The notes under the pieces are model-generated. The model had not been told where the DNA came from. It made no database searches and saw nothing but the letters and a program-made list of their open reading frames with translations. A DNA stretch of 64,000 nucleotides from Nilaparvata lugens. Taxonomy: Eukaryota > Arthropoda > Insecta > Hemiptera > Delphacidae. A program made the translations under genes and the position numbers. The DNA lies in assembly GCF_014356525.2 (NCBI RefSeq), contig NC_052511.1, positions 10,350,189 to 10,414,188 on the forward strand, in the 5' to 3' direction. This document shows, in pieces, positions 10,645 to 21,720 of this stretch (position 1 is its first letter; the number at the start of each line of letters is the position of its first letter).

Positions 10645-10770
10645 TGAACGGAATTCTACTAGAAATTCCATTGTAGGAGATCTATTATCATGTGATTCAT
10701 GTAGCATTGAAAGAGAATTCTAGTTGATATTCTATTGTAGTAGAAAGTAGATCCATGATACTATGACTCA
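10645..10770. repeat. Short tandem duplication of about 60 bp
   Basis: GAATTCTACTAGAAATTCCA with TGTAGGAGATC recurs in diverged form as GAATTCTAGTTGATATTCTA with TGTAGTAGAAAG. Two copies are visible and nothing else. Confidence 0.55.
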
Positions 10771-10784
10771 ATTATGAATCGAAT

Positions 10785-10990
10785 CGGGATTATTTATTTA
10801 TTTTATACATTAAAAATCACGATATCACTCTCAACTCATGAATTATTGGAGAAGGAACAACAGGCTTAAAGCCCAAAACTGTTCCTTTCCCAAATTATAT
10901 AGAAATTGTCCAAATTTAGGTTATGTTTATTACTTCATATGTTTTGTCCAATTTTGATTCCAAAATATAAAAGTATCCCATACGTTCCAA
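10785..10990 (-). mobile_element. Retroelement tail with conserved hairpin
   Basis: ATTTATTTATTTTATAC is followed by a hairpin at 10848-10890, where GGAGAAGGAACA pairs with TGTTCCTTTCC around ACAGGCTTAAAGCCC. Downstream TCCAAATTTAGGTTATG also matches the family C tail region. It is a minus-orientation 3' end. Confidence 0.65.
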
Positions 10991-11443
10991 TTGTAATGAA
11001 TCCAATCAAACAAATAATGACAAAACAAAGATCAAAAATTGAATTTAAGTTCCATCCATCCAATTTTTTATAAAGTATAAATATTCTATTCACAAACAAT
11101 ACGCTCCTTCCATGGTTCTCGATTTAGAACTCCTTAGAAGTAGTACTAATTTGAAGGAAAAATTCTAAAAAAAGCATTCATGAACTTTAATATAGTATAT
11201 CATGTGGATGTGTGAAAAATAACCTTTATTTCAGTCCAATATGGAAAGCTAAACCAATTTGTCATACCTTCATTAACAATATTCTCATAAATTCATGTCA
11301 AAATATAATAGGATTAGTCACTTACTGGGTGCTACAATAATGATGGTAAAAATAATTTACAAAAATATTTCAAATAATACAAGGATTATTCAATAATAAT
11401 TATATAAGGTCAAAGTGCGATTATATTACTGATCTTAAAAAAA

Positions 11444-12168
11444 TCCTATTATATTAAGCGAGCAATTTCTGTATATATCTGGTTATTTTTATATCTGGTT
11501 ATTTATGTTTAACAGATCTCGAAAACGGCTCTAACGATTTTCACGAAATTTGGAACATAGTAGGTTTATGATATAAAGATTCGATTGCACTAGGTCTCAT
11601 TCTTTGAACGACAAACTCGCTGAACGACATTAAAAGGATATTATTCATCCTTGGAAAACAGATGATAATTTCGTCGTCTCTTGATAACAGAACATGCGTG
11701 TGCCTGTGTGGGAGAGAGACATAATTATGTTCAGCTGTGTAATCATAATCAATCAGCGAGAAATTTTATCTAGCTAAACAATTTAATCGATTTGATCAAC
11801 ATAATCTGATTTGTTGACATGACATGATAATCCTCCTAAACTAGAGTATATCATTATTTTCAAAGTTGATCATTATTTGACAATTTCAAGTGATTAGTGA
11901 GTGTTATTTTGTTATTTAATTTGGTTTGTATATAATCTAAATTATATATTTTTTGTTTTCAAATGTTTGAACAGAAAATTGAACCTGAATTCAAGTGTAT
12001 GGAACATAACCTAATTTCTGGACTATTTATAGTGTATAAATCAAAATTCGGGAAAGAAACCGTTTTGGGCTGTGCTGTTAGTACTTCCCCAATCATTTTG
12101 AAGAATTGTGTTTGGTTTATCAAAAGTCAATAAATGAATAACGAGGGAAGCTCCGTGCCCCGATATTT
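11444..12168 (+). mobile_element. Family C interspersed repeat, long copy
   Basis: This is the most complete family C copy. It runs from TCCTATTATATTAAGCGAGC through CTCGAAAACGGCTCTAACG, a GTGTGCCTGTGTGGGAG segment, TTGTTGACATGACATG, the hairpin segment at 12050-12090, to AACGAGGGAAGCTCC. About 720 bp with no usable open frame. It can serve as the reference copy for the family in this window. Confidence 0.85.
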
Positions 12169-12267
12169 ATAATAAATCACGGTTAAAAAAATGTGTACGT
12201 AATTACCTTCAATAATAATAATAATCAGTTACCGGCCTATTTCAATTCACAATCAAATAACTCTTTG

Positions 12268-12337
<70 letters not shown>
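12268..12337. repeat. TA dinucleotide microsatellite
   Basis: About 70 bp of almost pure TA, with two TATTATAT interruptions. It can form cruciforms and is likely polymorphic in length. Confidence 0.97.
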
Positions 12338-12639
12338 AACCTGTGCTTAATTTAAAAGATTAAACTAATGAGTTCGCATATCCAGTACTGTATCTTAAAA
12401 TACCAATCTACCACCCAGTAAATAGTTAATAATGTACAGTACCCATCGTCTCTAGTTTAATTGCAGAGAGCTTGATGAAGTTTTAGTCCGGTTTGTTTTC
12501 TACTCTCCACTACTTCAATAAAATCTAATTAAATTATAAATCATAATAAGGTAATTATTGCAAGAGAAAATCAGATTATATATTAGATAAATATATTGAA
12601 TGTGTTTGCTGATACGATTCCTGATTGGAGCCATGGATC

Positions 12640-13560
12640 TTATCTTGTATTGTTACTAAACAGCTCAGTAGAAATGAAGGAGAGTGCGTAGAGATTCTTG
12701 CTGTGGCTTAGTTAACATTTCCACCGCAAGAGCGCAGCACCTCCCGATCCCGAGGCAGTCTACAGGCTGCACCTTTGTGTTTGTAACTTTTTCGTTTTTC
12801 TCTCCTCTTGTGTTCAATCATTTTTCTTCAGTTTTAATTTATACACGCACACACACATACACTAGTCGACAATCTACATTTGGACCGGTAGACGCTCGTG
12901 ATTATAATCTCTTTCCACTTCTTCTATCCTCCTCACACCCCTGTTCCTATCACTCGTCCTTTTCTCCTTTGAACCACATCCTGCGCGCGAGATAAACGCC
13001 AGAAAAAACCGAGTAATTTCCTAACAATCTCGATCGATCAATTCTCTCCCAACAATTTTATAATAATTGAGCCTAGTGGAAAGCGTTTTGCTTTTAGCGA
13101 AATTGCTTCTTCAAACATACTTCGTTGCTTTTGTCCGAGAAGAACAAGAAAACAGAGGGTGAAAATAAGAAGATGGAGAAGAATGGTCTGGGGAAAAAGG
13201 TGAGGGAGGAGAAGAACAACAAGAAAAGGGTGGAGGAGTAGAAGATTATCTTCCGAAAATGCTGCAAGCATAACGAATTGCATGCGCCAATACATGACCG
13301 ATTATACCTACAATTTAGACCGCCTTTAAAAGCTGCACCAGGCGAATCTCAAGCTGCGCAATTATTAGGAGTTGAACGGTAGAAAATTGATATTTCGCCA
13401 TCACGAAGGGAGCATTTCGCACGAGGAACTCAATCTATTAATATTGAAGATAAAAAATGAAAGATGGCGTCCAATCTACGAAAAACGTCGATTTCTTTCA
13501 TCGGACTCGCCGAGATTCCAATACAAGTCAAATGGGGTGGATCTGATTTAAAACTAAACT
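12640..13560. promoter_or_regulatory. Unique, CpG-containing island; candidate regulatory DNA
   Basis: Repeat-free, compositionally complex sequence contrasts with its AT-rich, repeat-filled surroundings. It has CpG-containing words such as CTCCCGATCCCGAGG, GCGCGCGAG, GGCGAATCTC, ATCACGAAGGGAG and CATCGGACTCGCCG. Frames at 12684-12995 (plus) and 13038-13295 (minus) lack protein-like motifs. Part of 13140-13250 is purine-rich. It could be an enhancer, a promoter/5' UTR or an unrecognised noncoding exon. The call rests on composition only. Confidence 0.3.
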
Positions 13561-13564
13561 AATT

Positions 13565-14280
13565 CCAGTATGGTTGCAGAATCAATCTTCCCACGAATTA
13601 AATAATTTTTCTCGCAAAAAAATCAACAATCCAAATTGCGAAGCATTCGGCTAAAGCTATCAACGAAATTGAATCAAATTCAAAATATTTCAAAATTATT
13701 ATGAACGTTCTGATTTCCTTATGACGATCACTATCAGATAATCCTGAATGATAATCAGAAATAACAATTTCATATACCGGTTTCGATTGTAGAATAATAT
13801 CCGAATTGAAAATTGAATTTACTGGAATATTATTTAAGAATAATTTCAAGGCTGTAAAAATAAATGAGATGATCAAAATCATTAATTCTTAAATAATAGC
13901 AATCCCTAGGACTCCGTGGGGTTGGCTATAGTTCTCCTATTTATTATATCCAGAGGTCCGATTATCTAGCTATAAAGCTAAAATTGAAATATCACTTGGA
14001 ACGTTGTTTGATGAACTCATTGATTTTTTTAAAAACTCGATTACAGTGTCAGAATAGTTCAGACTGTTAAAAGATCAACTTTTATAGTCTAAGATTATGA
14101 TAGTTCATCCAATAACGATTTTCTATTCACCGGTAGATAACATAATTTTATTTTTTTCACTAACATGCCTATAAGTGGTATTCACTTATTTTTGATCCTC
14201 TATCCCATGTCACTCTCTGTTTACTTTTAAAACATTGTAACTTTTATACCAATCCACTGTACTGTTCAGTTATATATTAT
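13565..14280. other. Gene-free AT-rich sequence
   Basis: No repeat or gene is recognised. The 94-codon minus-strand frame at 13598-13882 has no motif or splice context. Confidence 0.45.
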
Positions 14281-14937
14281 AGACTAGCCGGCAGGCTCGC
14301 TTTGCTCGCCATATCCGTCTAGCCAGGGGGCACCGCCCCCTGGACCCCCGACTGGATTGTCCAAAAATGAGATCAGCGGGCTCGCTTCGCTCACCTGCAT
14401 GTAGACCTCAGCAGAACCTCTGTACCGAATTCTGGACCCCCGACTGGATTGTCCAAAAATGAGATCAGCGGGCTCGCTTTGCCCGCCTGCATGTAGACCT
14501 CAACGGAACCTCTGTACCGAATTTGAGCGTATTATGTCAATTTGATCTCGAAAAACACCTGTTACTATATCGACTCAACTCAACTTAATGCCAACCTGAC
14601 AAAATCTTTTATTTAGCTACCAGAACAACTGTTTCGAAGAAGTACTCTCTCTAGATTATAGTTCTATTTCTATATTAACATATGGTATGGACATTTCAAT
14701 TATAATTCCAAGATATTGGAATAAGAAGAATACACATGCTAAAAGACGAACTTTAAACCCTTAAAAACCACCCTTAGAGTTAAAATATCGCCAAAAGATT
14801 TCTCAGTGCGCCTGTAAAGGGCCAACTGAACATACCTACCAAGTTTGAACGTTTTTGGTCCGGTAGATTTTTAGTTCTGCGTGTGAGTGAGTCAGTCAGT
14901 GAGTGAGTGTCATTTCGCTTTTATAGATATAGATTGG
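14281..14937 (+). mobile_element. Family E interspersed repeat
   Basis: It starts near GACTAGCCGGCAGGCTCGC and ends with GTGAGTGAGTGTCATTTCGC and TTTTATAGATATAG. The 5' part is GC-rich and carries an internal 92-bp tandem duplication, with GGACCCCCGACTGG at 14342 and 14434. The 3' part contains CGTTTTTGGTCCGGTAG. A second, rearranged copy lies at 36302-36905. Class is unresolved; the GAGT-rich end followed by a TATAGATATAG run is compatible with a retroelement. Confidence 0.75.
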
Positions 14938-15405
14938 ATTGGATTAGAGTTATTTATTTATGTATATTACAATATAGTATACTGGCTTATATACTTAATC
15001 ACATCAAATGACAGTATTGCCTGTTATTCAAGGAATTTTACAAAGTATGAAAATTTTTTTTTTTTTTTAAATTGTAATTTGACTGGAATTTAACACTTTG
15101 GTTAACGAACAGTTCAATTCTACCTCAAATTAATACGTTGAAGTTTGACATTAAAGAGGTATTCACTCCTTCACAGTCCAAGTGAGCAATGCCCATGCAC
15201 TGTTTCTTTCAGAATCACTCTTGCTTTATTTGAACGAGATCTGTAGGCTTCTTCCTTTCAGTCTTCTCAATGTATTAGAGTTGTCAAATAACGGTAATTA
15301 GGTTTCAAATAAAATGAAAATTAATCAATGAGAATAGAGATTGAATGCAATTTGAATAACGATAATATAAAATTGTGATGTAACTTCATAAATCGGCGGA
15401 GTTTC
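14938..15405 (-). mobile_element. Retroelement tail, ACTGGCTTATA type
   Basis: TTATTTATTTATGTATATTA, then TACTGGCTTATATACTTA, then near 15377 GTGATGTAACTTCATAAATC with GGCGGAGTTTC, match in order the segment at 52188-52470. The shared order over about 280-470 bp shows one family. The TTTATTTAT end on the left implies minus orientation. A T12-rich run lies near 15056-15068. Confidence 0.6.
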
Positions 15406-15446
15406 AACAAATAATTATCGATTCTCTAAGAAGGATATAAAATTAT

Positions 15447-15662
15447 ATCACTTTGAACAATTAATTACGACATAGCAGTCAGGTATTTATATAAATAAAA
15501 GGTATTAGCTTCTACTTACATTAGTGTAGCGCTTTCGGACACTAGGCCCTTCATCAACACTCACTAGTGTCCGAAAGCGCTACACTAATGTAAGTAGAAG
15601 CTAATAGCTTTTATTTATATAAATACCTGACTGCTATGTCGTAATTAATTGTTCAAAGTGAT
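15447..15662. repeat. Near-perfect hairpin with arms of about 98 bp
   Basis: Bases 15447-15546 and about 15563-15662 are reverse complements with only a few differences, separated by about 16 bp around CCCTTCATCAACA. Arms include CGACATAGCAGTCAGG and AGTGTAGCGCTTTCGG. A shorter relative at 26479-26536 shares AGCTAATAGCTTTTA and nearby GACTGCTATGTAG. Such near-identity implies recent origin or sequence homogenisation. It could be a MITE or a hairpin-RNA source. Confidence 0.9.
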
Positions 15663-15789
15663 TATTTAACAAGCAGTTCGTAATGGAATCAAACATTGAA
15701 GAAAATTATATCCTCCCCATCAACACGCGAACGGGGAGGTTGGAAAAATTTCCAGTTTTTAACTAGATGCTGTGATGAAGTAGGAAACA

Positions 15790-15995
15790 ATTATTTATTT
15801 ATTCATTTATTTATTCATTTATTCATCTAGATAGAAAGACCAAATCATTTAAATGATAGGGGAAGGACCAACAGGCACAGACCAAAACTGTTCCTTCCCC
15901 GAATTTTGATTAATACACTGCTAGTCCAAAATGTAGGTTACGGTATATGTCTTCCACTTGCAAAATTTGGGTCCAATTTTCAGTGCAAACACCAT
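15790..15995 (-). mobile_element. Retroelement tail with conserved hairpin
   Basis: ATTTATTCATTTATTTATTC precedes a hairpin at 15859-15900, where GGGGAAGGACCA pairs with TGTTCCTTCCCC at 11 of 12 positions around ACAGGCACAGACCAAAAC. CCGAATTTTGATTAATACAC and TGTAGGTTACG follow, as in family C. This is a truncated family C-related 3' end in minus orientation. Confidence 0.7.
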
Positions 15996-16319
15996 CCTGA
16001 GTGCAGTTCTTCTGTTATTTATGCAACTTGTAACTATCCTTAAAAAATACTGATTGAAAATCACAATCATATCAGAGTATCAGATCTCAATTATAATTTA
16101 GAGATAAAACCTTGAACGCATCAGTTACTCTAGCGTTTCAAGACTTCGCTAAGTATCAGAGACATATCTTCTCATATAAGTTCAATGCTAGTTTACGGGT
16201 CATTAAACCGTGATCCATGTTGTGCGAGAAAACTATACGCTTCCATACAATAAATGACACACTAGATAATAAATAAAATAAACAAACTTAATAAATCAAG
16301 TCGAATCAACGTCCAACTC

Positions 16320-16640
16320 GGAAGCTTTCAAATAAATAGATGTGAGAAAATACATTTATGTGAGCTTACAGTGTTGGGAAGACAAACGATATCTGTTAAC
16401 AAGCGGTCGAGTAAACATATACCTGTGGATTGTAGCGGTATACAGTGGTACATCTCAGGGGAACAGGTCGATGGACATATTTATGCCTCACTGTGAACCT
16501 GTCTCGAACGTAAAGTGTGGCATTTACTGTCGATAAAATTCAATGGTCCTAATTAGGCACTAATAAAATTCTGGCCTATCTTGTTGTGTCCATCGACATC
16601 TCGGCTACTGATATAGTTCAGGAACTATAGTTATAAGGCT
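16320..16640. other. Unique sequence, possibly regulatory
   Basis: Complex non-repetitive sequence includes GCGGTCGAGTAAACATA and CCTAATTAGGCACTAATAAA. The 64-codon plus-strand frame at 16342-16536 is not recognisable and has no clear splice sites. AT-core homeodomain-like words are present but not informative alone. Confidence 0.25.
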
Positions 16641-17040
16641 CTAAAATATAGACTACATTAGTAGGTGAGAATACGACGATTTTATGAGCTGAATCATGGA
16701 CGCCCGAATTGAAATTTAACGATCAGTTTCGTGTCGGTTACGATCTGTTATGTTTCTAGATCAGGTGATGACAGCTGGGAAGGGTCTGCCGGGTAATTTC
16801 GGCTGTTTAACCTATTCATAATTGGTATTTGAAAGTATTGTTCAGTAGAGAGTGATGGTATTTTGTTGCTACTCTCTGCTCATAAGAGTTTATGACCATT
16901 TTTATGTGTTTTTAATGAGGAAACTGCTTGAAAGTTGCTCGTTTGTTAGTAGACTACAATAGAAGATTTCTAAAACATTAGCTATCATTGGAGACCAGAA
17001 GATCTCGTGTAAAATGTATGAATATCAATAAATTGGTTAA

Positions 17041-17627
17041 TTGACCGAGCGAAGTGAGGTCTAAGATTCAAGTCGACGGTTTGGCATTTCTCTTAATGTT
17101 TAAATGTTTATATGTTAATATGTTGCGCATTTACAGTGAAACGCTGTAATAGATTTCCATGAAATTTGACAGGTATGTCCCTTTTTTAATTGCGCGTCGA
17201 TGTATATACAAGGTTATGGAAATTTTGCATTTCAAGGATAATATAAAAGGAAAAAGGAGCCTCCTTCATACGCCAATATTAGAGTAAAAATCAGACTATA
17301 GAATTTATTCATCATAAATCAGCTGACAAGTGATTATACAGATGTGTGGAGAAGCCAGTCTATTGCTGTATTTCCATAAGGTCTATAGTTTCAACCAGGT
17401 ACTTGTGGATGAGGATACTGCGTGAGGTCTACTGTTCACAGAACTACTAGTAGAGTAAAAATCAGACTATAGAATAATTATTCATCATAAATCAGCTGAC
17501 AAGTGATTATACAGATGTGTGGAGAAGCCAGTCTATTGCTGTATTTCCATAAGGTCTATAGTTTCAATCAGGTACTTGTGGATGAGAATACTGCGTGAGG
17601 TCTACTGTTCACAGAACTACTAGTTTA
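17041..17627 (+). mobile_element. Family A interspersed repeat with internal duplication
   Basis: The copy starts at GACCGAGCGAAGTGAGGTC and ends at CAGAACTACTAGT. The 3' portion, starting AGAGTAAAAATCAGACTAT, is present twice (about 17282-17453 and 17454-17627), differing at only a few sites, so the duplication is recent. Landmarks are TTGCGCGTCGATGTATATAC and GGAGCCTCCTTCATACGCC. Other copies are at 37375-38622, 55715-55998, 59753-60330 and 62758-63610. No coding capacity. Confidence 0.85.
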
Positions 17628-17928
17628 TAGGGTTAACATAAATAATTAGGCCTATTTGGCAATGCTATCAAAATATTATAGTGAACATTGAAGGAAATGG
17701 TTGGAAGATGAAGAATTTAAGACATCTTAACTGAAACAGTTTTATCTATACATCTCCTAGTATTTTTCTGCTCACTCATCAGTTTACTTGTGACTTCCTC
17801 CAGCAGAGCCCAAGGGAGTCTTGTGTGGTGGTTGGTTTTTTCTCGTGATTTCGTGGTAATTATAAACTGTTCTAGTGAAATATTGTAGTACTATTGTTGT
17901 ATTTTACATTACTCTTCAAACTGCTTAA

Positions 17929-18130
17929 GGTAGGCGCACATAGATCGTCATCGGACGGACGGCACGCATCGGACGGATCGGATGATTAGATTTGATGCAT
18001 TGTTTCCAATTTGGCGTGCGCATACCTATATGGATGCGGATAGGTATGCACACTCCAATTGAAAACAATGCATCAAATATAATAATCCGATCCGTGCCGT
18101 CCGTCCGATGACGATCTGTGTGCGTCTACC
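17929..18130. mobile_element. Palindromic MITE flanked by TTAA
   Basis: Arms of about 90 bp, GGTAGGCGCACATAGATCG inward and its inverse ending GTGTGCGTCTACC, surround a short core. The arms carry GTCATCGGACGGACGGCACG. TTAA lies immediately left (17925-17928) and at 18132-18135, one base from the right end. A TTAA duplication would suggest piggyBac-type mobilisation, while a 3-bp TTA/TAA duplication would suit PIF/Harbinger. The sequence does not settle this. Confidence 0.8.
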
Positions 18131-18620
18131 TTTAAAGAGAATAAAATCTGATATGAAACAGCTGAATTTGAGCTAAACATACTCTCTGAAAATAATGAAA
18201 CAAAGCAAGAAAATTTAGGTATGGAGAAAGATCTCAGTCATCATAATCTCGAAATAATTAAATAATTGTTCAAACCACATGCATGAAAGTCATTTCATTG
18301 GAAATAGAACAAAATCTCAAGGTTAAAACTAATATAATAGGTGGGTTCACAAGAACAGATTGAAAATGTGAGATTATGAGAAATTGAAGAATGAATTAAT
18401 TCAAATGAATGCGCAAGAGTTATTAATAGTCATGAATATTAGAATATGATTCCCAAGATGTAAAGTCATATCTCTCTTTCCTATGACACTTGGGCGTACA
18501 GCTCGGTAAAAAAATCATTCAACCGCTCAAAACATTGTGTGATAATTAGTCTGATGAAAGAAGAATAGCATTGCTTCAAGAACAGGAAACATAGGTCATA
18601 TCTCCTGAGATCTATCTTAC

Positions 18621-19023
18621 ACATGAGTTGTATTTCTTACATTGATCATTGTTATAAGTTCTTATATTTTTGTAATTCTACAGAGTTGTAAAAATCAGAC
18701 ACTGATTTCTACATAGTATATAGAAAGCCAGATAGAATGAAATTTATTTATTAGAACAGTCAAAAACACGATATTTGGAAAGAGAAACAGGCAATTTGCC
18801 CAAAACTTCTTCAATTCCTTGATTTTGGCACATAAATAGTCCAAAGTGAGGTTAAGTTTAAAATGTCTGTTTTCACCAAAGATTAACACTCAGAGAAATT
18901 ATGAGTTCTATATCTTACATTGATCATTGTTATAAGTTCTAACATTTTTATAATTCTACATAATTTGCAAAAATCAGACACAGCTTTCCACATAATGAAT
19001 AGATAGCCAAATAGATTGGAATT
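18621..19023. repeat. Direct repeats of about 124 bp bracketing a retroelement tail
   Basis: Copies 18621-18744 and 18897-19023 share CTTACATTGATCATTGTTAT and AAAAATCAGACAC, with scattered mismatches. The left copy ends at ATGAAATT and the right at TTGGAATT, so their outer ends match the borders of the insert between them. This is the pattern expected of a long target-site duplication. Confidence 0.75.
18745..18896 (-). mobile_element. Retroelement tail with hairpin
   Basis: TATTTATTAGAACAG begins the insert. The hairpin segment at 18777-18818 has loop ACAGGCAATTTGCCCAAAAC and a weak GGAA...TTCC stem. ATAGTCCAAAGTGAGGTTA follows, as in other tails. Minus orientation, about 150 bp, heavily 5'-truncated. 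Confidence 0.65.
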
Positions 19024-19615
19024 CTTGTTTTTAAAATCGAGTATATAATTTTACTCACCTTATGTTGGAAAATAGCTGCAATGTAGGCCGATGATGCGAT
19101 GATGGGTTATTCCTTTGAACATTGTTGACCTGTTGAAAACAGAAAAATATCAGAAATTTTGAATTGCGATTTTGAATCCATTGAACTGGAATTGAAAATT
19201 TCATGTCTCATTCATTATTATACATCATAAGCAGCAATCAGATTTTTCACTTAAATATGTGTAACGCTAGTTCGCCTCCATGGTGCACATTGGGTAACGC
19301 TAAATGGACTAGCAAATGATGGCGGTCACACAAACTTATGCTCTCCTGACCGAAAACTACACAACATCTCAAAGAAATTAAAATATAAATAGTGTATAAT
19401 ATGTAGACATTTGAGACTCATAAGATTTATATGTGTTGGGTATCTGCCATATGCTAAATAAATAAATAAATTTATACCATTGAACTTCGAATTAAAATTA
19501 ATTGATCACTCATTAATTATAAAAATAAACAATATTATTTGAACGTACAACAATGTAGATGTAAGAAGTGAGACGATGGATACAGTTTGAAAACTCCCTG
19601 ATATAGACAAATATA

Positions 19616-19755
19616 GGCCAGGTTACACAAGAGCCTGTTAAATTCACACAAGAGCCAATCAGAGAAGATTCTTCTTAAAAAAAAAAGACTTCTCTGATTG
19701 ATTCTCGTGACATTTAATTTTTAATCACGGTTAAAATGTAACAAGCTTTTGAGTA
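19616..19755. mobile_element. Family D hairpin MITE, degraded
   Basis: GGTTACACAAGAGCC and CAATCAGAGAAG are mirrored by CTTCTCTGATTG, ATTCTCGTGA and AATCACGGTTAAAA around an A-rich loop. It aligns with cleaner copies at 40016-40156, 46107-46245 and 59231-59367, but the right end is worn. Confidence 0.75.
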
Positions 19756-19957
19756 GCTGGGCTATAGTGGCTCAAAATCTGGCAATAAAAATAAATATAA
19801 GAAACAATCCACTTTTGGATGATCTGAGATGGTATGTAACAAGAAGTAGGCTGAGCCTCAAATTTTATCCATTCTTTCATTTTCATGCTTTATTCTTTTA
19901 TCTTTTAGTCTTCGAGTTTCTATTATTGAATCATCTATATATATAATTATTAATAAA

Positions 19958-20180
19958 AGAAAATCCCAATTACAGGCTGTAAATCACCCCAAAGACTTCT
20001 GCTACTGCAAATATTGACAACTATTTAAAAACAGCTTCTATAAACAGGGTAAACAAGCTAGATGGAAACTCGATGAGAGCTACTATACAAAAATTATTTG
20101 TCAGCCCGGGAATCGAGCCCTGTACCTCCTAATTGCCGGTCAGGGCAGACGTCTTCAGGGTGATTTAACATTAATTGTGA
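19958..20180. mobile_element. Family F snapback element, partial, with tRNA-like core
   Basis: AAATCACCCCAAAGACTTCT, then GCTACTGCAAATATTGACAA, then GCTAGATGGAAACTCGATG follow the order seen at 32528-32842. The core GTCAGCCCGGGAATCGAGCC is the reverse complement of a tRNA T-arm-like sequence. The right arm survives only as GTCTTCAGGGTGATTT. Truncated and diverged relative to the 32.5-kb copy. Confidence 0.7.
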
Positions 20181-20360
20181 TCTTCCTTTATTTAATAATT
20201 ATTTATTGATTAGCATTTGAACAAATGCAAATTCCAATTTATTTCCTTCATTTATATATTGTCACACTGAAGATATGACACCATAGGTGTTGAAAAATGT
20301 TTGTAACTTTTTAATAAATCATCATAATTTTTGACAATATTCAAGTGTTTTATTATTGAA

Positions 20361-21267
20361 TCATAGTTTTCATTTATATAGTATTCTCATGATACTATCA
20401 AATTTTTGTTACAGGTTCCTCTATAACTTTTCAATCAACAACTTCACAAAACCCTGAGTTCCTTATGTTCGAAGACCTAAAGCCAGTTGTCAATATTCGA
20501 CTCAAAACCACCATATAGTTTTCATTTATATAGTATTCTCATGATACTATCAAATTTTTGTTACAGGTTCTTCTATAACTTTTCAATCAACAACTTCACA
20601 AAACCCTGAGTTCCTTATGTTCGAAGACCTAAAGCCAGTTGTCAATATTCGACTCAAAACCACCATATAGTTTTCATTTATATAGTTCTCATGATACTAT
20701 CAAATTTTTGTTACAGGTTCTTCTATAACTTTTCAATCAACAACTTCACAAAACCCTGAGTTCCTTATGTTCGAAGACCTAAAGCCAGTTGTCAATATTC
20801 GACTCAAAACCACCATATAGTTTTCATTTATATAGTATTCTCATGATACTATCAAATTTTTGTTACAGGTTCTTCTATAACTTTTCAATCAACAACTTCA
20901 CAAAACCCTGAGTTCCTTATGTTCGAAGACCTAAAGCCAGTTGTCAATATTCGACTCAAAACCACCATATAGTTTTCATTTATATAGTATTCTCATGATA
21001 CTATCACATTTTTGTTACAGGTTCTTCTATAACTTTTCAATCAACAACTTCACAAAACCCTGAGTTCCTTATGTTCGAAGACCTAAAGCCAGTTGTCAAT
21101 ATTCGACTCAAAACCACCATATAGTTTTCATTTATATAGTATTCTCATGATACTATCAAATTTTTGTTACAGGTTCTTCTATAACATTTCAATCAAAAAC
21201 TTCACAAAACCCTGAGTTCCTTATGTTCGAAGACCTAAAGCCAGTTGTCAATATTCGACTCAAAACC
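20361..21267 (+). repeat. 152-bp tandem repeat, six copies, each with a splice-acceptor-like site
   Basis: GTTCGAAGACCTAAAGCCAG recurs with its CGAAG at 20470, 20622, 20772, 20924, 21076 and 21228, so the period is 150-152 bp. Copies are almost identical. Each unit holds ATTTTTGTTACAG directly followed by a frame encoding NPEFLMFEDLKPVVNIRLKT, closed by TAG in the first five copies. In the last copy the frame runs on into unique sequence (RSLNETIADRTCILT) before a stop. This could be a tandemly duplicated exon with its 3' splice site, or a satellite with a chance frame. The product is not recognised. Confidence 0.9.
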
Positions 21268-21720
21268 CGATCGCTGAATGAAACCATCGCAGACAGGACC
21301 TGCATTCTCACATAAGAAATACCTGCCTTCCAGCATGAAGAAGCCGGTTGCTCCAGACTTTCAGACGGTCGGCCTCCGGTAATTGTCATACCATAAACGG
21401 AGAAGAAGACCAAACGTCAGCTGTCTCCTCCCCCCCTTCAAACCAGCCCCCTTGGGGAAAAGAGGGGTGGGGTAACCAAGAACTTGATTTGAAATTACAG
21501 GGAGCACCTTGCCATCCTGATAGCCTGTAGCAGTCACGAGACAATTACAAAAATAAGGCATTCTATACGGCGACAGTTCTTGACCATACCGAAAACACAT
21601 AAATCGTCGTTCTTCTTTGTATCGGCCGGGTTTCGTCTTATTCAAGTTCAATTCCTTTGTAGTATAGGAGTATAGTATTGGGATTCTTATCGTTTCCCCG
21701 ATGTCCAATCATCGTGAAGT
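21268..21720. other. Unique GC-richer segment after the 152-bp array
   Basis: Composition changes to a C-rich, complex sequence. Open frames exist on both strands (21348-21530 plus, 60 codons; 21361-21708 minus, 115 codons) and overlap over an 8-bp C run near 21430. Neither matches a family I know, and frames on both strands usually mean composition rather than coding. It may be the non-duplicated remainder of the source locus of the array, or part of an unrecognised transposon. Confidence 0.3.

Noticed and set aside
21361..21708. 115-codon minus-strand frame next to the 152-bp array
   Set aside because: A plus-strand frame of 60 codons overlaps it in the same GC-richer DNA and neither has a motif, so it was left as unique sequence.
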